From Tannerellaceae bacterium (GTDB taxonomy: Bacteria > Bacteroidota > Bacteroidia > Bacteroidales > Tannerellaceae): 5,286 bases of DNA. Below the pieces are notes generated by a model. It did not search any database and was not told the DNA's origin. It saw nothing but the letters and a program-made list of their open reading frames with translations. The DNA lies in assembly GCA_031284275.1 (NCBI GenBank), contig JAITAD010000086.1, positions 1 to 5,286 on the forward strand, written 5' to 3'. How positions within the stretch are numbered: the stretch's first letter is position 1; every line of letters begins with the position of its first letter. The translations under genes and the position numbers were made by a program. Positions 1 to 5,286 of this stretch are shown here, piece by piece.

Positions 1-1181
1 AGGTAAAGGAAGGGGACGACCTGCTCAATGCCGACAGAGGGTCGAAAGAACGTATCGCCCAGCTCTTCGTCGTTGCCGGACAGACACGGACGCCTATCAG
101 CGAACTCGTTGCCGGAGACATCGGCGCTACCGTCAAACTCAAAGACCTGCGCCGAGGCAACACCCTGAACGGCAAAGGCGTCGACAACCGCTTCGATTTC
201 ATTCGTTACCCTGACCCCAAATACCGCCGTGCCGTCAAACCGCTCAATGAGGCTGATGCCGAGAAGATGATGGAAATCATCGCCCGTATGCACGAAGAAG
301 ATCCGACATGGCTGATAGAACAGTCTAAAGAATTGAAGCAGACCATCCTCTCCGGACAGGGCGAGTTCCATCTGCGTACCCTTAAATGGCGTATCGAGAA
401 CAATGACAAGATTGCCATTGAGTTTTTCGAGCCGAAGATCCCCTACCGCGAAACCATTACCAAGACAGCACGCGCCGATTATCGCCACAAGAAACAGTCC
501 GGCGGCGCAGGGCAGTTCGGCGAGGTGCACCTCATCGTCGAACCTTACTACGAAGACATGCCTGCGCCGGATACGTTCCGTTTCGGTGGACAGGAGTACA
601 AAATGAGCGTTCGAGACACACAGACGATAGACCTCGACTGGGGTGGAAAGTTGGTCTTCGTAAACTGTATCGTAGGGGGCGCCATTGATGCCCGTTTCCT
701 GCCGGCCATCCTCAAAGGAGTGATGGCGCGCATGGAGCAGGGACCGCTGACAGGATCGTATGCCCGCGATGTGCGTATCTGCGTGTACGACGGGAAGATG
801 CACCCCGTCGATAGCAACGAAATATCTTTCATGCTGGCAGGCCGAAACGCTTTCAGCGCCGCTTTCAAGAACGCCGGCCCAAAAATCCTTGAACCGATTT
901 ACGATGTGGAAGTGTCCGTTCCGGGCGACTATCTGGGGGATGTGATGAGCGACATACAGGGGCGTCGCGCCGTTATCATGGGCATGAACAGCGAGAACGG
1001 TTTCGAGAAACTACTTGCCAAAGTTCCGCTCAAAGAGATGTCCAACTACTCCACCTCGCTAAGTTCCATCACCGGCGGGAGGGCATCTTTCACGATGAAG
1101 TTTGCGAGCTACGAACTTGTTCCGAGTGACGTTCAGGACAAACTTCTTAAAGAATACGAAGCCGCACACGCCGAAGAATAA
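1..1181 (+). CDS. fusA2: Elongation factor G paralog (EF-G2-like), C-terminal part, 5' end outside window
   Basis: This is the C-terminal 392 residues of an EF-G-family translocation factor, which acts on the ribosome to move tRNA and mRNA. The frame is open from base 3, so the gene starts before the window and the ATG at 267 is internal. The GTPase domain is not visible. What remains runs from the end of domain II through III, IV and V. Domain III carries GQGEFHL (visible residues 118-124), the counterpart of canonical GMGELHL. Domain IV has the QSGGAGQFG motif (165-173) and the tip YDGKMHPVDSNE, with His267 at the place of the decoding-site histidine. Domain V has GDYLGDVMSDIQGRR. The SGGAGQFG form, the FHLRTLKWRIE segment and the lack of str-operon genes (rpsJ, tuf) downstream favour a paralog over housekeeping EF-G. 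In Bacteroides thetaiotaomicron a second EF-G (EF-G2) is reported to support translation without GTP hydrolysis. Whether this is its orthologue is inference. Confidence 0.9.
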   Translation, partial: VKEGDDLLNADRGSKERIAQLFVVAGQTRTPISELVAGDIGATVKLKDLRRGNTLNGKGVDNRFDFIRYPDPKYRRAVKPLNEADAEKMMEIIARMHEEDPTWLIEQSKELKQTILSGQGEFHLRTLKWRIENNDKIAIEFFEPKIPYRETITKTARADYRHKKQSGGAGQFGEVHLIVEPYYEDMPAPDTFRFGGQEYKMSVRDTQTIDLDWGGKLVFVNCIVGGAIDARFLPAILKGVMARMEQGPLTGSYARDVRICVYDGKMHPVDSNEISFMLAGRNAFSAAFKNAGPKILEPIYDVEVSVPGDYLGDVMSDIQGRRAVIMGMNSENGFEKLLAKVPLKEMSNYSTSLSSITGGRASFTMKFASYELVPSDVQDKLLKEYEAAHAEE

Positions 1182-1198
1182 CCTTTATCGGAAAAAAC

Positions 1199-1206
1199 TA
1201 CCTTTG
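1199..1206 (+). promoter_or_regulatory. Candidate Bacteroidetes -7 box for the OmpH-like gene
   Basis: TACCTTTG fits the Bacteroidetes sigma-ABfr -7 consensus TAnnTTTG exactly. It lies 18 bp after the EF-G stop and 41 bp before the ATG of the next gene. I see no TTTG at the -33 position, so this may be a weak promoter or one that needs an activator. Read-through from the EF-G gene is also possible. Confidence 0.45.
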
Positions 1207-1209
1207 CGC

Positions 1210-1233
1210 ACCGCTCCCGCTACAGTGAGCGGT
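1210..1233 (+). other. Hairpin in the EF-G / OmpH-like intergenic region
   Basis: ACCGCTC (1210-1216) and GAGCGGT (1227-1233) form a perfect 7-bp GC-rich stem with a 10-nt loop. No T-run follows, so it is a poor intrinsic terminator. It would sit in the 5' leader of a transcript started from the -7 box at 1199. It could be an attenuator, an RNA-stabilising or processing hairpin, or chance. An AAGGA at 1238-1242, five bases before the ATG, lies just outside the stem. Confidence 0.4.
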
Positions 1234-1247
1234 TAGTAAGGAACGTC

Positions 1248-1877
1248 ATGAAGCATCTGCATTACATTATCGAAGGAGTTCTGGGGGTTGCCGTCATAAC
1301 GCTGTTCATCCTGCATTTTGCAGGAAGGAAGAGTGTCGGTGCAGGTGAAGCGGACGGTGGTGACGGAGGAAACGGTGGTGACAGGGTTTTGCCGGTGGCT
1401 TTTGTCAATGTAGACTCCTTATTGGAGAACTATCATTACGCACAGGACTTGTCGGAAATACAGATGCGGAACCACGAGAATGCACGGTTGAATCTCGCCC
1501 GCAAGATGCAGGATCTGGAACAGGATGCAACCGACTTCCAACGTAAGGTAGCCAATAACGTATTCCTCTCCCGCGAACGGGCGCAACAGGAAGAACAGCG
1601 CATCCTGCGCAAGCAGCAGGACGTCGAAGCCTTACGGGAACGGACTACGAACGACCTCATGATGGAGCAGGAACGGATGAGTAAAACCCTGCGCGATACC
1701 ATTGTCTCGCAGTTGAAAGTGTATAACAGGGATAAACACTTCCAACTCATTTTGAGCAACACCAATGGTGACAATATCCTCCTCTCCGAACAAGTTTACG
1801 ACATCACCGCAGACGTCATAGAGTTGCTGAACAAAAACTACAGCCCCTCTTCCGGATCCACGGCCGGCGGTTTTTGA
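1248..1877 (+). CDS. OmpH/Skp-family periplasmic chaperone-like protein, membrane-anchored
   Basis: The product is 209 residues. Residues about 9-26 are one hydrophobic segment without a clear cleavage site or lipobox, so it looks like an uncleaved signal anchor with the rest in the periplasm. A Gly/Asp linker (about 31-46) leads to PVAFVNVDSLLENY (49-62), the first strand and helix start of the OmpH/Skp fold. A charged Q/E/R-rich stretch (about 70-155) is predicted as the long coiled-coil arm. HFQLILSNTNGDNILLSE (164-181) and the following YDITADVIELLNKNY close the body domain as in Bacteroidetes OmpH proteins. Family role: binding unfolded outer-membrane proteins on their way to the BAM machinery; the exact role here is inferred. 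It differs from E. coli Skp in its membrane anchor and linker. The ATG at 1248 is supported by AAGGA five bases upstream and by a complete anchor from residue 1. It sits 66 bp after the EF-G gene and converges on sufB. Confidence 0.85.
   Translation: MKHLHYIIEGVLGVAVITLFILHFAGRKSVGAGEADGGDGGNGGDRVLPVAFVNVDSLLENYHYAQDLSEIQMRNHENARLNLARKMQDLEQDATDFQRKVANNVFLSRERAQQEEQRILRKQQDVEALRERTTNDLMMEQERMSKTLRDTIVSQLKVYNRDKHFQLILSNTNGDNILLSEQVYDITADVIELLNKNYSPSSGSTAGGF
1354..1385 (+). repeat. 18-bp-period tandem repeat in the Gly/Asp linker
   Basis: ACGGTGGTGAC occurs at 1354-1364 and again at 1372-1382, a period of 18 bp. The second unit is only partial. It encodes DGGDGGNGGDR in the flexible linker between membrane anchor and OmpH domain. 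Since 18 bp is six codons, gain or loss of a unit would change linker length without a frameshift. Confidence 0.7.
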
Positions 1878-1887
1878 TACGGCCGGC
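1860..1887 (+). repeat. ACGGCCGGC direct repeat at the OmpH-like / sufB junction
   Basis: ACGGCCGGC occurs at 1860-1868, in the last codons of the OmpH-like gene, and at 1879-1887 in the gap, 19 bp apart. Because GCCGGC is self-complementary, the two copies could also form a 6-bp stem (1863-1868 with 1882-1887) around the stop codon. The T5 run lies in the loop, so this is not a standard terminator, though it could act as a weak bidirectional one for the two convergent genes. A third copy, reversed, is at 4487-4495. Confidence 0.5.
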
Positions 1888-1890
1888 AAC
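1879..1890 (+). repeat. Left arm of a 12-bp inverted repeat bracketing sufB and the recombinase
   Basis: ACGGCCGGCAAC lies in the 19-bp gap between the OmpH-like stop and the sufB stop. Its exact reverse complement, GTTGCCGGCCGT, is at 4484-4495. The match ends at 12 bp on both sides. Function unknown; a recombination site or a shared gene-end motif are both possible. Confidence 0.55.
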
Positions 1891-1896
1891 GCCCTG

Positions 1897-3336
1897 TCAG
1901 CCGATGCTGTTTTCGAGGGAGATGGAAAGCAGCCTTTGCGCTTCAACGGCAAATTCCATCGGCAATTTGTTCATCACTTCGCGCGCATACCCATTGACTA
2001 TCAGCCCAATGGCCGTTTCCGTAGGAATACCCCGCTGGCGGCAGTAGAACAGTTGATCTTCCCCTATCTTGCTGGTGGTAGCCTCATGTTCGACGATGGC
2101 CGTATTGTTACGGATATCTACATACGGAAAAGTATGCGCCCCGCAGGAAGACCCGATTAACAAGCTGTCGCAACGGCTGTAATTACGCGCCCCTACGGCT
2201 TGGGGAGAGATGGAAACAAGTCCCCGATAGCTGTTTTGGCTGTATCCGGCAGAGATACCTTTCGAGATAATCGTACTGTGAGTATTGCGGCCGAGATGTA
2301 TCATCTTCGTACCGGTATCCGCCTGCTGATGGTTGTTCGTGAAGGCTACGGAGTAGAACTCCCCGCAAGAATCGTCGCCGGCAAGGATGCAGGAGGGATA
2401 TTTCCACGTGATGGCGGACCCGGTTTCTACCTGTGTCCACGATATTCGGCTTCCTGCTCCCTTGCACAAGCCTCTCTTGGTGACAAAATTGTAGATGCCG
2501 CCTCGCCCCTCACGGTCACCCGGATACCAGTTCTGTACGGTAGAGTACTTGACCCGGGCGTTTTCGAGCGCAACGATTTCGACGATGGCGGCATGAAGTT
2601 GATTTTCATCACGACGCGGTGCGGTACATCCTTCAAGATAACTGACGGAAGCGTCGGTATCGGCAATGATAAGCGTCCGCTCAAATTGTCCGGTGTTGGC
2701 GGCATTGATGCGGAAATAGGTACTCAGCTCCATCGGACAACGCACTCCGGAAGGAATATAGACAAATGAGCCGTCGGAGAAGACCGCCGAATTGAGAGCG
2801 GCATAGAAGTTATCGCGATACCCAACGACACTTCCCATATACTGACGGACAAGGTCGGGATGGTTTCGTACCGCCTCGCCGAAGGATGAGAAAATGATCC
2901 CTTTTTCGGCCAACTGTTCGCGGAAAGTGGTCTTGACGGAAACGCTGTCCATAACAGCGTCTACAGCCGTCCCGGAAAGTATGTCCCGCTCATGGAGAGG
3001 GACGCCCAGACGGTCAAAAGTTTTAATCAGAGCAGGATCGACTTCGGACGGGGATTGTGGAACGGCACGCGGGGCGGCATAGTATATAATGTCTTGATAG
3101 TCTATCGAGGGGATACGGAGATGAGGCCAAGTGGGCGGAGAAAGCTTTTTCCAATGGCGGAAAGCTTCAATACGGAAATCCAACAACCATTGCGGTTCCT
3201 CCTTGCGTGCGGAAATATTTCGGACGGTCTGTTCGCTAAGCCCTCGCTCTATAGTTTCTGTGTCTATATCCGTCACAAAACCATACTTATAGTCGGCGTT
3301 CGTGATCTCGTTGATAAGAGTGTTCGTATCTCCCAT
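1897..3336 (-). CDS. sufB: SufB, Fe-S cluster assembly scaffold protein
   Basis: SufB is the cytoplasmic scaffold subunit of the SUF Fe-S assembly machine. It works in a SufB-SufC-SufD complex, taking sulfur from SufS. The 479-residue product matches the usual Bacteroidetes length and is intact. Numbered from the ATG at 3336: the core begins with [15 protein letters not shown] (about 124); Cys237 in SYLEGCTAP matches E. coli SufB Cys254; QNWYPGD and [17 protein letters not shown] form the beta-helix core; Cys389 (SRCDSLL) matches E. coli Cys405; His417-Glu418 in [17 protein letters not shown] match the His433-Glu434 cluster site. The C-terminus ends with [24 protein letters not shown] seven codons upstream is open but lies inside the likely -7 box, while the ATG has an A-rich AAGG leader five bases before it, so I chose the ATG. 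Unusually, no sufC or sufD adjoins: the downstream neighbour is convergent and the upstream one divergent. Confidence 0.95.
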   Translation of the reverse strand: MGDTNTLINEITNADYKYGFVTDIDTETIERGLSEQTVRNISARKEEPQWLLDFRIEAFRHWKKLSPPTWPHLRIPSIDYQDIIYYAAPRAVPQSPSEVDPALIKTFDRLGVPLHERDILSGTAVDAVMDSVSVKTTFREQLAEKGIIFSSFGEAVRNHPDLVRQYMGSVVGYRDNFYAALNSAVFSDGSFVYIPSGVRCPMELSTYFRINAANTGQFERTLIIADTDASVSYLEGCTAPRRDENQLHAAIVEIVALENARVKYSTVQNWYPGDREGRGGIYNFVTKRGLCKGAGSRISWTQVETGSAITWKYPSCILAGDDSCGEFYSVAFTNNHQQADTGTKMIHLGRNTHSTIISKGISAGYSQNSYRGLVSISPQAVGARNYSRCDSLLIGSSCGAHTFPYVDIRNNTAIVEHEATTSKIGEDQLFYCRQRGIPTETAIGLIVNGYAREVMNKLPMEFAVEAQRLLSISLENSIG

Positions 3337-3356
3337 TTCCACCTTTTTTGAAGTCA

Positions 3357-3387
3357 CGAAGGTAGGAGATTAAGCTTTTCTCGCAAG
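3357..3387 (-). promoter_or_regulatory. Candidate sufB promoter with possible operator
   Basis: On the - strand TACCTTCG (3364 to 3357) matches the -7 consensus TAnnTTTG with one mismatch. CTTG (3387 to 3384) is a 3-of-4 match to the -33 TTTG with 19 bp between, the spacing expected for Bacteroidetes. Transcription would begin near 3350, giving a leader of roughly 14 nt to the ATG at 3336. Between the boxes GAGA (3366-3369) and TCTC (3379-3382) are symmetric around AAGCTT, a place where a repressor could bind. The operator is conjecture. Confidence 0.45.
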
Positions 3388-3436
3388 ATTTTTCCACAAC
3401 CATTCTTACTTTTGCCATCCGCTATAACCTTAATCT
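3367..3436. repeat. 11-bp imperfect inverted repeat around the recombinase promoter
   Basis: AGATTAAGCTT (3367-3377) and AACCTTAATCT (3426-3436) are reverse complements at 10 of 11 positions, with 8 in a row perfect. The 48-bp interval between them holds the recombinase -7 box. The arms may be binding sites for the recombinase or a regulator, or a small invertible segment; chance is not excluded for a repeat this short. Confidence 0.4.
3407..3414 (+). promoter_or_regulatory. Candidate -7 box for the tyrosine recombinase
   Basis: TACTTTTG matches TAnnTTTG exactly. I find no TTTG at -33. Transcription would start near 3420, giving a leader of about 40 nt to the ATG at 3460. An in-frame ATG at 3412 overlaps this box, which argues against it as the translation start. 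Confidence 0.5.
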
Positions 3437-3459
3437 GTCCCAATGTAAAAATATTCACC

Positions 3460-4461
3460 ATGATTAACAAAGAAAACAAACAGCTTCAATTTGAAAATGC
3501 GATAGCGAACACAAACGCTGCTGCCGAAGAACCGAAGGAAAAGAAGTCATCGGCAAAGAGGCAAAAGAAAGTCGCTGTCCTCTTCACCGATTTCATGCAA
3601 GAGGAATTGGACGGGTGTAGTCTGGGGATATCCACGCGTAAAAACCATATATCCACAATCAACCTCCTCCGTACTTTTCGCCCCGATACGAAGATTGCGG
3701 ATGTAAACTTCAAGTTCCTTTGCGATTTCGACTTCTTCCTCACCTCCCGCGGTTACGGCTACAACACCGTAGCGAAACACATGAAGCACATCAAGCGTTA
3801 CATCAATATGGCCATTAACTTGGAATTATTCCGTATTGACAAATACCCTTTCCGACGATATAAGATAGGATACAAAGTCACGAAGCGCGCCTTTATGACC
3901 CCCGAAGAACTTCAACGCTTCGAAAACCTGAAATTACCCACTTCCAAAGCGCTCAGGAGAAGTCATGACATGTTCCTTTTTTGTTGCTACACAGGAATGA
4001 GATTTTCCGACGTGATAAGGCTGACGAACGACAATTTTATACTCATCGGCGGCCGACTCTGGCTGATATACACAACCGTCAAGACCAAGACGGAGATACA
4101 TATTCCTTTGGATCTCGTTTTCGATGGGAAAGCCGCTCAATTACACAAAAAGTACAAAAGAGCAACCGGCCTCCTCTTCAACACCTCCAACCAATCCAAT
4201 TCCAACATCAACAAGCAACTCCTGAAACTTGCCGAGATGGCCGAAATCACGAAAAGGATATCCTTTCACTCCTCTCGCCATACCAATGCGACACTCCTCC
4301 TCTACGATGGAACAAACATCACCACCGTCCAGAAACTGCTCGGACACCACAGTGTCCAAACGACGGAAATCTACAGTAAGATATTGGACATGACCATCGT
4401 GCGCGACCTGGAATCCACCATTGCCAAAAAGAAGAAACGGAAAGCCCTGACTGCTCGTTAA
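3460..4461 (+). CDS. Tyrosine recombinase / phage-integrase family site-specific recombinase
   Basis: This 333-residue enzyme should cut and rejoin DNA through a 3'-phosphotyrosine. A SAM-like core-binding domain spans about 38-125 and the catalytic domain about 145-312. The full active-site set is visible: Arg181 (GMRFSD), Lys208 (VKTKTEIHIPL), His270-x-x-Arg273 (FHSSRH), His296 (LLGHHS) and nucleophile Tyr305 (TTEIYSKI). The first 38 residues are Lys/Glu/Ala-rich and look disordered. I see no arm-type DNA-binding domain as in the roughly 400-residue integrases of Bacteroidetes conjugative elements, so a DNA invertase or shuffling role is as plausible as integration. The C-terminus ends in a Lys-rich tail. 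I chose the ATG at 3460 because the in-frame ATG at 3412 falls in the promoter box. The gene is divergent from sufB, convergent with the RhuM gene, and visibly more AT-rich than the EF-G gene, which suggests acquisition. Its target site is not determined. Confidence 0.93.
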   Translation: MINKENKQLQFENAIANTNAAAEEPKEKKSSAKRQKKVAVLFTDFMQEELDGCSLGISTRKNHISTINLLRTFRPDTKIADVNFKFLCDFDFFLTSRGYGYNTVAKHMKHIKRYINMAINLELFRIDKYPFRRYKIGYKVTKRAFMTPEELQRFENLKLPTSKALRRSHDMFLFCCYTGMRFSDVIRLTNDNFILIGGRLWLIYTTVKTKTEIHIPLDLVFDGKAAQLHKKYKRATGLLFNTSNQSNSNINKQLLKLAEMAEITKRISFHSSRHTNATLLLYDGTNITTVQKLLGHHSVQTTEIYSKILDMTIVRDLESTIAKKKKRKALTAR

Positions 4462-4465
4462 CCAC

Positions 4466-4482
4466 AGTTACTAACGCTGTTT
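4466..4482. terminator. Weak possible terminator between convergent recombinase and RhuM genes
   Basis: ACAG and CTGT flank a 9-nt loop and run into TTTT in the recombinase direction. Only four base pairs are present, so this is marginal. The whole gap between the two convergent stops is 41 bp and shows no stronger hairpin. Confidence 0.2.
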
Positions 4483-4483
4483 T

Positions 4484-4495
4484 GTTGCCGGCCGT
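4484..4495 (-). repeat. Right arm of the 12-bp inverted repeat bracketing sufB and the recombinase
   Basis: GTTGCCGGCCGT is the exact reverse complement of 1879-1890. It lies in the 41-bp gap after the recombinase stop. The distance between arms is 2593 bp and takes in exactly sufB and the recombinase gene. Confidence 0.55.
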
Positions 4496-4502
4496 GACAC
4501 TT

Positions 4503-5286
4503 TCAACCCCTTCCTTTCCTTTCGATACGCTTTATCTCCCTGTCAAAATCGGATTCAAACAATCGATCCTGTTTGACACGGAACTTTCCGAACTCATTTT
4601 CGGCAAAATCCTTAGCCGATCGAGTGGTAATCGTCCCGCTATTTTGAAGGATATCTCGGTCATCGGCTTCTAAAAACTTATCCAATCGGTTTGCCCAATC
4701 CTCCATCGTCATGGGGATGTGGCGTTTGGCACGGTCTTCTGCCAAATCCAAGTAAGCATTAACGATACGTCCCAACGATTCAAGTTCCGTTTCGGTCAGG
4801 TAGTTTTTGGCAACGGAAACGTCTGTCTTCACGATTTTACCGTCGGGCGCATTTTCCCACGAAGTCAAGCCCATGTGTTCCTTGTCGGCATCTGCCCTCA
4901 ACCGGATGAGTTCGGCTGCCGTATGGCCGTGAACGGCATAATGCAGTTTGTTTTGAACTTTCGCAAAAAACGCTTTCGTTACGGCTGCATCTTTGTTGTA
5001 ATCCAAGGCGGTGGCATAGATATCCGTGATCTTCTGGTAAAATCGGCGTTCACTCAAACGAATCTCGCGAATTTCGGCCAGCAGATGTTCAAAATAGTCT
5101 TCTCCGAGAAAGGTTCCGTTCTCCATGCGTTTTCGGTCGATGACGTAACCTTTCATCGCAAAATTACGCAAAACGGATGTCGCCCACTGGCGAAAAGCCG
5201 TTGCCCGCAGGGAATTGATACGATAACCGACAGATATGATGGCATCCAAGTTGTAGAACTCCACATCACGCGTGACCTGCCTACTG
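4503..5286 (-). CDS. rhuM: RhuM-family (virulence RhuM) protein, C-terminal part, N-terminus outside window
   Basis: The last 260 residues of a RhuM-family protein are visible and the frame is open to the window edge. The visible part begins SRQVTRDVEFYNLDAIISVG, the family signature. A GTG at 5264 is therefore an internal Val codon and not the start. Further family blocks are FRQWATSVLRNFAMKGYVID, FYQKITDIYATALDYN, HGHTAAELIRLRADADKEHMGL (about 119-140) and a helical C-terminal region with NYLTETELESLGRIVNAYLDLAE. Family members are about 330-350 residues, so roughly 70-90 N-terminal residues lie beyond the window. No catalytic motif is recognised. rhuM was named from Salmonella pathogenicity island 3 and its biochemical role is unsettled. 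In many bacteria, including Bacteroidetes, such genes sit beside type I restriction-modification (hsd) genes or on islands. Its place beside a tyrosine recombinase fits that, but no hsd gene is visible here. Confidence 0.9.
   Translation of the reverse strand, partial: SRQVTRDVEFYNLDAIISVGYRINSLRATAFRQWATSVLRNFAMKGYVIDRKRMENGTFLGEDYFEHLLAEIREIRLSERRFYQKITDIYATALDYNKDAAVTKAFFAKVQNKLHYAVHGHTAAELIRLRADADKEHMGLTSWENAPDGKIVKTDVSVAKNYLTETELESLGRIVNAYLDLAEDRAKRHIPMTMEDWANRLDKFLEADDRDILQNSGTITTRSAKDFAENEFGKFRVKQDRLFESDFDREIKRIERKGRG

Noticed and set aside
548..868. Open frame of 106 codons on the - strand inside the EF-G gene
   Set aside because: It lies opposite conserved EF-G domain IV and its Ser/Arg-rich translation is typical of an antisense shadow.
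2200..2769. Open frame of 189 codons on the + strand inside sufB
   Set aside because: It is antisense to a complete, strongly conserved sufB, contains no recognisable domain and has no promoter signal; it is a shadow of the real gene.
3337..3357. GTG that would add seven residues to SufB
   Set aside because: It falls inside the candidate -7 box, and the ATG at 3336 gives the normal family length.
3412..3459. Upstream ATG that would add 16 residues to the recombinase
   Set aside because: It overlaps the TACTTTTG promoter box, and the added residues resemble nothing in the family.
5262..5264. GTG as a start for the RhuM protein
   Set aside because: The frame continues upstream with family-matching residues (SRQVTRD), so this is an internal Val codon of a gene cut by the window edge.
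1..5286. CRISPR array, tRNA or rRNA gene, insertion sequence
   Set aside because: No regularly spaced repeats, no cloverleaf or rRNA-like sequence, and no transposase gene with terminal repeats was found by eye.

Overview
The window reads as chromosome of a Bacteroidota bacterium, most likely order Bacteroidales; I cannot name the genus. The grounds are the protein types (a Bacteroidetes-style EF-G paralog, a membrane-anchored OmpH/Skp-like protein, a Bacteroidetes SufB, a Bacteroidetes tyrosine recombinase and a RhuM protein). There are also TAnnTTTG-type -7 boxes upstream of genes, and strong Shine-Dalgarno sequences are largely absent.

Layout: (1) 1-1181, + strand, the C-terminal 392 residues of an EF-G-like translation factor whose GTPase domain lies before the window. 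(2) 1248-1877, + strand, a 209-residue OmpH/Skp-family protein with an N-terminal membrane anchor, a Gly/Asp linker and a coiled coil. (3) 1897-3336, - strand, a complete sufB (Fe-S cluster scaffold) convergent with gene 2 and only 19 bp from it. (4) 3337-3459, a divergent control region with promoter boxes for sufB and the recombinase and an 11-bp imperfect inverted repeat around the recombinase promoter. (5) 3460-4461, + strand, a 333-residue tyrosine recombinase with the full catalytic set. (6) 4503-5286, - strand, the C-terminal 260 residues of a RhuM-family protein that continues past the window end.

The first three genes look like chromosomal backbone (translation, envelope biogenesis, Fe-S assembly). 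The last two are accessory: the recombinase is visibly more AT-rich than the EF-G gene, and RhuM genes are usually found on islands or beside type I restriction-modification genes. The backbone/accessory boundary therefore falls in the sufB-recombinase spacer.

The most unusual signals are DNA-level ones. A perfect 12-bp inverted repeat lies in the two short gaps bracketing sufB plus the recombinase. A second inverted repeat brackets the recombinase promoter. sufB has no sufC or sufD next to it. None of these proves a new system. Together they make this a candidate site-specific recombination locus, which comparison of isolates or long reads could test.
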